Position numbers and translations under genes: made by a program. Below are positions 59,892 through 64,000 of a stretch of 64,000 nucleotides of DNA, one piece after another. Location: the NCBI RefSeq assembly GCF_002261225.1, contig NZ_NEVM01000005.1, positions 2,914,001 to 2,978,000 of the forward strand. Reading direction: 5' to 3'. The number at the start of each line of letters is the position of its first letter. Position 1 is the first letter of the stretch. The notes under the pieces were generated by a model. It made no database searches, had not been told where the DNA came from, and was given only the letters and a program-made list of their open reading frames with translations. This DNA comes from Bordetella genomosp. 10 (GTDB taxonomy: Bacteria; Pseudomonadota; Gammaproteobacteria; Burkholderiales; Burkholderiaceae_B).

Positions 59892-61817
59892 TCAGGCGGC
59901 CGACCCGCCCAGGTAGGCTTCCACCACCCGGGGATTGGCCTGCACCTCCGCCGGCAATCCTTCGGCGATCTTCTGCCCGAAGTCCAGCACCGACACCGTG
60001 TCGCAGACGCCCATCACCACGTCCATGTGATGCTCGATGAGGATCAGGGTGATGCCGTGATCGCGAACCTTGCGGATGATGGTCAGCAGCTCGGCGATGT
60101 CGGGCGCGGTCAGGCCGGCGGCCGGCTCGTCGAGCAGCAGCAGTTGCGGGTCCAGCGCCAGCGCGCGGGCGATCTCCAGCAGGCGCTGCTTGCCGTAGGG
60201 CAGGTTGCGCGCCTCCTCGTCGGCCAGGTTGTCCAGGCCGACGAATTCCAGCAGGGCCAGGGCGCGCGCCCGCGCCGCGTTTTCCTCGCGCTTCCAGCGC
60301 GGCGTGCGCAGGGCGATGTTGGCCAGGCCGGTGCGGAAGGTGTGGTGCAGGCCGACCAGGACGTTTTCCAGCGCGGTCATTTCGCCGAACAGCGCCACGT
60401 TCTGGAAGGTGCGCGCCACGCCGGCCGAGGCGATCTGCGCCGGCACCAGGCCCACCAGCGAGCGGCCGTCGAAATCCACCGCGCCCGCGGTGGGCACGTA
60501 GATGCCGCTCAGCACGTTCATCATGGTGCTCTTGCCCGAGCCGTTGGGCCCGATGAGCCCATGGATGGAACCCCGGCGCACCACCAGGTCGACCTGGTTC
60601 AGAGCGCGCAGGCCGCCGAACTGCATCAGGATGCCCTTGGCGGCCAGCAGCTCCTGGCCATGATCGACGCGCGCCTGCGGCACGGCGTCGGCTTCCTGGA
60701 CCAGCTCCTTCTTCACCGCCAGCGCGGCGCGATGCGTGTTGAAGAACAGGTTGCGCACGAAGCCGACGATGCCGTCCGGCAGGTAGTACACGACGAAGAG
60801 GATCATCAGGCCGAAGATGGTCAGGCGCCAGTCCGTCAACGCCTCCATCCAGTAGGCGAACACCGTCAGCGCCACCGTGCCGACGACCGGCACCGCCATG
60901 CGCCGCGCCGTGGTGCGGCCCTTGGCGACCGCCACGGCGCCGCCTATGGCGACCAGCAGCGCCAGGCCCAGGGCGATCAGGCGGAAGGTCTCGATGTCGT
61001 CCAGCATCTTGGGCAGCAGCACCACGATGGCGGCGCCCAGCAAGGCGCCCACGCGCGTCTTGCGGCCGCCCATGATGATGGCCAGCAGGAACAGGATGGT
61101 GAGCTCGAAGTTGTAGGTGTTGGGCGAGATGTATTGCTCGGAATAGGAATAGAGCCCGCCCGCCAGGCCGGCGAAACCGGCGCTGATGACGAAGGCCACC
61201 ACCTTGTAGCGGTACACCGAGACGCCCATGCAGTCCGCGGCGATGGGGCTGTCGCGCAAGGCCTCGAAGGTGCGGCCGATGTGCGACTTCAGGATGCGGT
61301 GCACCACCAGCAGCGCCAGCGCCAGCAAGGCGCCGACGAGCCAGAAGTACTCGCGCTTGTCCAGCATGTGGCCGCCGATGAGGGGCTTGTCGATCTTGAT
61401 GCCCATGGGCCCTTCGGTCAGGAAGCTCATCTCGTTGATGAGGATCTGGATGATGGTGCCGAAGGCCAGCGTGACCATGGCCAGGTAGGGGCCGATCACG
61501 CGCAGCGCCGGCAGGGCCAGGATGGCGCCGAAGCAGGCGGTAATGGCGATGGCCGCCGGCAGCGTGAGCCAGATCGGCCATTGCAGGTGGAAGAACAGCA
61601 CGCCCACGACATAGGAGCCGATGCCGAACAGGCCGGCATGGCCCAGCGACACCTGCCCCGTGTAGCCCACCACGATATCCAGCCCGAACAGCAGGATGGC
61701 GTAGATCATGATGGTTTCGATGAGGTGCAGGTAATACGGGTTGCCCACGGCCAGCGGCAGGCCGACCAGGAAGACGATGCCCAGAATCGAGGCGATCAGG
61801 GTAAGCGGTTTCATCAT
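59892..61817 (-). CDS. fused LIV permease (LivM) and ATP-binding protein (LivG)
   Basis: Single protein of 641 residues combining two normally separate subunits. Residues 1-355 are a LivM permease: IYAILLFGLDIVVGYTGQVSLGHAGLFGIGSYVVG, ALRVIGPYLAMVTLAFGT, FEALRDSPIAADCMGVSVYRYK and a string of helices to about 350. Residues 380-641 are a LivG ATPase: LLAAKGILMQFGGLRALNQVDL, Walker A GPNGSGKSTM, ARTFQNVALFGEMTALENVLVGLHH, LPYGKQRLLEIARAL, Walker B LLLLDEPAAGLTAPD, switch LIEHHMDVVMGVCD. The fusion keeps one reading frame with no internal stop. The start overlaps the livH stop by one base (TGATG). Confidence 0.94.
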   Translation of the reverse strand: MMKPLTLIASILGIVFLVGLPLAVGNPYYLHLIETIMIYAILLFGLDIVVGYTGQVSLGHAGLFGIGSYVVGVLFFHLQWPIWLTLPAAIAITACFGAILALPALRVIGPYLAMVTLAFGTIIQILINEMSFLTEGPMGIKIDKPLIGGHMLDKREYFWLVGALLALALLVVHRILKSHIGRTFEALRDSPIAADCMGVSVYRYKVVAFVISAGFAGLAGGLYSYSEQYISPNTYNFELTILFLLAIIMGGRKTRVGALLGAAIVVLLPKMLDDIETFRLIALGLALLVAIGGAVAVAKGRTTARRMAVPVVGTVALTVFAYWMEALTDWRLTIFGLMILFVVYYLPDGIVGFVRNLFFNTHRAALAVKKELVQEADAVPQARVDHGQELLAAKGILMQFGGLRALNQVDLVVRRGSIHGLIGPNGSGKSTMMNVLSGIYVPTAGAVDFDGRSLVGLVPAQIASAGVARTFQNVALFGEMTALENVLVGLHHTFRTGLANIALRTPRWKREENAARARALALLEFVGLDNLADEEARNLPYGKQRLLEIARALALDPQLLLLDEPAAGLTAPDIAELLTIIRKVRDHGITLILIEHHMDVVMGVCDTVSVLDFGQKIAEGLPAEVQANPRVVEAYLGGSAA

Positions 61818-62713
61818 CAGACCTTCTTGATCGCGGTCTTGCCGAACAGGCCGGCGGGCTTGAACGCGAGGACCAGCAGCAACAGCACCAGGCCCGGCAC
61901 GTCCTTGTAGCCGGTCGAAATATAGAAACCGGTCGTGGTCTCGGCGATGCCGAGGATGAGGCCGCCGACCACCACGCCGGCGCCGCTGGACAGGCCGCCG
62001 ATGATGGCGACGGCGAAGGCCTTCAGGCCCAGCACCGCGCCCATGGTGGCGCCGGTCAGGGTGAGCGGCGCGATGAGCACGCCCGCGAAGGACGCGGTCA
62101 GCGAGGACAGCGCGTACGAGAAGGTGATGACCAGCCCCGTGTTGATCCCCATCAGGCCGGCGGCGTCGCGGTCGTTGGAGGTGGCGACGAAGGCCTTGCC
62201 GTGGATGGACTTGCGGTTGAAGAGCTCCACCAGCAGCATCATGGCCAGCGCGCCGAACACCACCAGCAGCTCCATGGGCAGCACGTTGGCGCCGGCCAGC
62301 TTGATGGGCGCGACCGGCAGCGGCGAGGGAAAGGGCAGGTCGTCGCGGCCCCAGACGTTTTCCGCGACGTTGCGGAAAATGATGCCCAGCGCGATGGTGG
62401 CCATGATCCAGCCGAACTCGGACCGCGTCTTGATGGCGGGCCGCACGGCGATGCGCTCCACCACCGCGCCCTGGATGAAACCGAAGACGCAGACGATGGG
62501 CACCATCAGCCAGTAGTTGACGCCCAGTCCCACCAGGGTCAGGCCGACCAGCGCGCCCAGCATCAGGGCTTCGCCCTGGCCGAAGTTCAGCGTGCCGGAG
62601 GTGGCGAAGGTGAGTTGATAGCCGAAGGCGATGACCGCGTAGATCATGCCCAGCGCGATCCCGCTGTAGATGAGTTGCAAGAGAATCATCGGATTTTCCG
62701 CGAAGAAACCCAT
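61817..62713 (-). CDS. livH: LIV-type ABC transporter permease (LivH), second system
   Basis: Permease of 298 residues: IYSGIALGMIYAVIAFGYQLTFATSGTLNFGQGEALMLG at the N-terminus with the NFGQGEAL fingerprint, IAVRPAIKTRSEFGWIMATIALGIIFRNVAENVWG, the EAA loop HGKAFVATSNDRDAAGLMGINTGLVI, and C-terminal VLAFKPAGLFGKTAIKK. It overlaps the fused livMG start by one base and is 111 bp downstream of the receptor gene. Confidence 0.95.
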   Translation of the reverse strand: MGFFAENPMILLQLIYSGIALGMIYAVIAFGYQLTFATSGTLNFGQGEALMLGALVGLTLVGLGVNYWLMVPIVCVFGFIQGAVVERIAVRPAIKTRSEFGWIMATIALGIIFRNVAENVWGRDDLPFPSPLPVAPIKLAGANVLPMELLVVFGALAMMLLVELFNRKSIHGKAFVATSNDRDAAGLMGINTGLVITFSYALSSLTASFAGVLIAPLTLTGATMGAVLGLKAFAVAIIGGLSSGAGVVVGGLILGIAETTTGFYISTGYKDVPGLVLLLLVLAFKPAGLFGKTAIKKV

Positions 62714-62824
62714 CCCCCGCCCGGCCGGCGCCGCATCCCGGAAATTCCGGTGCGCGGCGCCTGGGCGGGGGGCTGCTTACTGCCTGGCCTTGGTACGGCC
62801 TTTGCCTGGTCTTGCTTCGCCGGC

Positions 62825-64000
62825 CTATTTCGACGTGGCTGCCGACGCGCTGCTGTCCTTCTTGCGCGGCTGGGCGGTGGTCTTCAGGTCGTCCGGATAG
62901 GCGTAGACCACGCGGCCGTCCTTGACCTCGCCGAACACCACCAGGTTGGGCGTGATGGCGTCGTGGTCGTCGTGCGTGAACGGATGGTCGTAGGTCATGA
63001 CCACGCCTTCCACCGGCGTCTTCAGGTCTTCCAGCGCGGCGCGCACCTTGGGACCGTCGGTCGAGTTGGCCTGGGTGATGGCCGCCGCCAGCAGGTAGAT
63101 GGAGTCATAGCCCTGCGCCGCCGACACCGGCGAATCGATGCGGTTGTTCTTGGGCTTGAACTTGGCCAGGTAGGCGTCGATGAAGGCCTTGCGCTTGGGC
63201 GTGTTGGGTTCCTGGATGAAGGTCTGCGGCATGCGCGCGCCGGCGCCGTTGGGGCCGGCATTGTCGATGTAGTTGGCCATCGACAGCGTCCAGCTTCCGA
63301 CGATGGGCACCTTCCAGCCCAGCTTGGCCATGCCGTTGGCGATCTGCGCCAGCTCGGGGCCGATGCCGTAGGTCAGCACGGCCTGGGCGCCCGCCTCCTT
63401 GGACTTCAACAACTGGGCCGTCATGTCGACGTCCTTGATGTTGAATTTTTCCGTCGCCACGGCCTTCACGCCCTTGGCGGCCAGGGCCTTCTCCAGGTCC
63501 TCGCGGCCCAGTTGGCCGTAGTTGGTGGAGTCCGCCAGGATCGCCACCTTCTTGTAGCCGCTGCGGACCACGGCTTCCTCGACGATCATCGGCGCCTGGA
63601 TGCTGTCGTTGGCGGCGTTGCGGAAGACGTAGTTGTCGGGATACTGCGGCGGCTTGAACTGGTGCGTAATGATGCTGCCGGTGGCGACGTTGTTGAAGAC
63701 GGGAATCTTCGCATCCTGGAAGAAGCGCTGCGAAGCCAGCGCCACGCCGGTGTTGATGTAGCCGACGACGGCAGCGACCTGCTCCTTGTTGATCAGCTCC
63801 TGCGCGATCTGCACGCCGCGCTCGTTCTTGGCCTCGTCGTCGCGCTCGATCAGGACCAGTTGGCGTCCCAGCACGCCGCCGTTCTTGTTGATTTCCTCCG
63901 CGGCCAGGCGCACGCCGTCGCGCATGCTGACGCCCATCGAGGAAGACCCGCCGGTGTAAGGACCGCTGACGCCGATCTTGATGGGATCGGCGGCGTGGGC
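62825..64000 (-). CDS. LIV-type ABC transporter substrate-binding protein (partial, N-terminus missing)
   Basis: Periplasmic branched-chain-amino-acid-type receptor; 391 residues are visible and the signal peptide lies past the right edge of the window. The first visible residues are AHAADPIKIGVSGPYTGGSSS, the end of a signal peptide and the mature start with the PYTG binding loop. It continues RDGVRLAAEEINKNGGVLGRQLVLIERDDEAKN, GYINTGVALASQRFFQDAKIPV and KKVAILADSTNYGQLGREDLEKAL. It is the first known gene of the second LIV operon (receptor, LivH, LivMG fusion, LivF). The C-terminal tail is basic and Ser-rich (PRKKDSSASAATSK). Confidence 0.94.
   Translation of the reverse strand, partial: AHAADPIKIGVSGPYTGGSSSMGVSMRDGVRLAAEEINKNGGVLGRQLVLIERDDEAKNERGVQIAQELINKEQVAAVVGYINTGVALASQRFFQDAKIPVFNNVATGSIITHQFKPPQYPDNYVFRNAANDSIQAPMIVEEAVVRSGYKKVAILADSTNYGQLGREDLEKALAAKGVKAVATEKFNIKDVDMTAQLLKSKEAGAQAVLTYGIGPELAQIANGMAKLGWKVPIVGSWTLSMANYIDNAGPNGAGARMPQTFIQEPNTPKRKAFIDAYLAKFKPKNNRIDSPVSAAQGYDSIYLLAAAITQANSTDGPKVRAALEDLKTPVEGVVMTYDHPFTHDDHDAITPNLVVFGEVKDGRVVYAYPDDLKTTAQPRKKDSSASAATSK

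Overview
The window looks like the chromosome of a high-GC betaproteobacterium of the Alcaligenaceae (Bordetella/Achromobacter type). The reasons are three stand-alone Bug-type periplasmic receptors, two large branched-chain-amino-acid-type (LIV) ABC clusters, and several gene blocks typical of Burkholderiales: argB-HAD-slmA, rhodanese-grxC-secB-gpsA, moeB-ctpA-envC-gpmA, rsmB-DUF4390-ntrYX-trkAH and def-fmt next to dprA. The genus is inferred from gene content only; there is no rRNA gene in the window. I saw no tRNA, IS element, integrase or CRISPR array.

Layout. 0-3 kb: a truncated EmrB-like drug exporter behind a MarR regulator, with two copies of one candidate operator, then a class II aldolase and a MetQ-like binding protein. 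3-5.5 kb: argB, a HAD phosphatase and slmA. 5.5-10.1 kb: a sugar-acid catabolic module (IlvD/Edd dehydratase, GntR regulator, 3-hydroxyacid dehydrogenase) divergent from a Bug receptor. 10.2-16.4 kb, minus strand: FAD-linked hydroxyacid dehydrogenase, moeB, ctpA, envC, gpmA. 16.5-20.1 kb, plus strand: rhodanese-like gene, grxC, secB, gpsA, Bug receptor. 20.1-25.3 kb: trmL, comF, a BioC-like methyltransferase, a third Bug receptor and a YbdK-type ligase. 25.6-33.6 kb: a six-gene minus-strand run from rsmB through the NtrY/NtrX-like two-component system to trkA and trkH.

33.9-41.4 kb is the most variable part. It holds a small secreted four-cysteine protein, a DUF2383-type helical-bundle protein, an unrecognised 311-residue protein, an orphan antitoxin-like XRE regulator, rimO, and a 1131-codon Rhs/TccC-type toxin whose C-terminal domain carries a metzincin-like zinc site and is much less GC-rich than the rest. 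41.5-48.2 kb returns to ordinary genes: ferritin-like protein, LOG-family hydrolase, NTF2-like protein, flavoprotein, fmt, def, dprA and HMG-CoA lyase. 48.2-64 kb is transport: an orphan AapJ-like receptor, then a LIV transporter operon bracketed by two acyl/aryl-CoA ligases, a Crp/Fnr regulator divergent from it, and a second LIV operon with a permease-ATPase fusion, cut by the window end.

The genes are mostly housekeeping and nutrient uptake. The item most likely to be new is the orphan TccC-like toxin with its metalloprotease-like tip (38005-41400). Secondary points are the paired MarR operators, a candidate Crp/Fnr operator between the two LIV systems, and many short tandem duplications in intergenic DNA.
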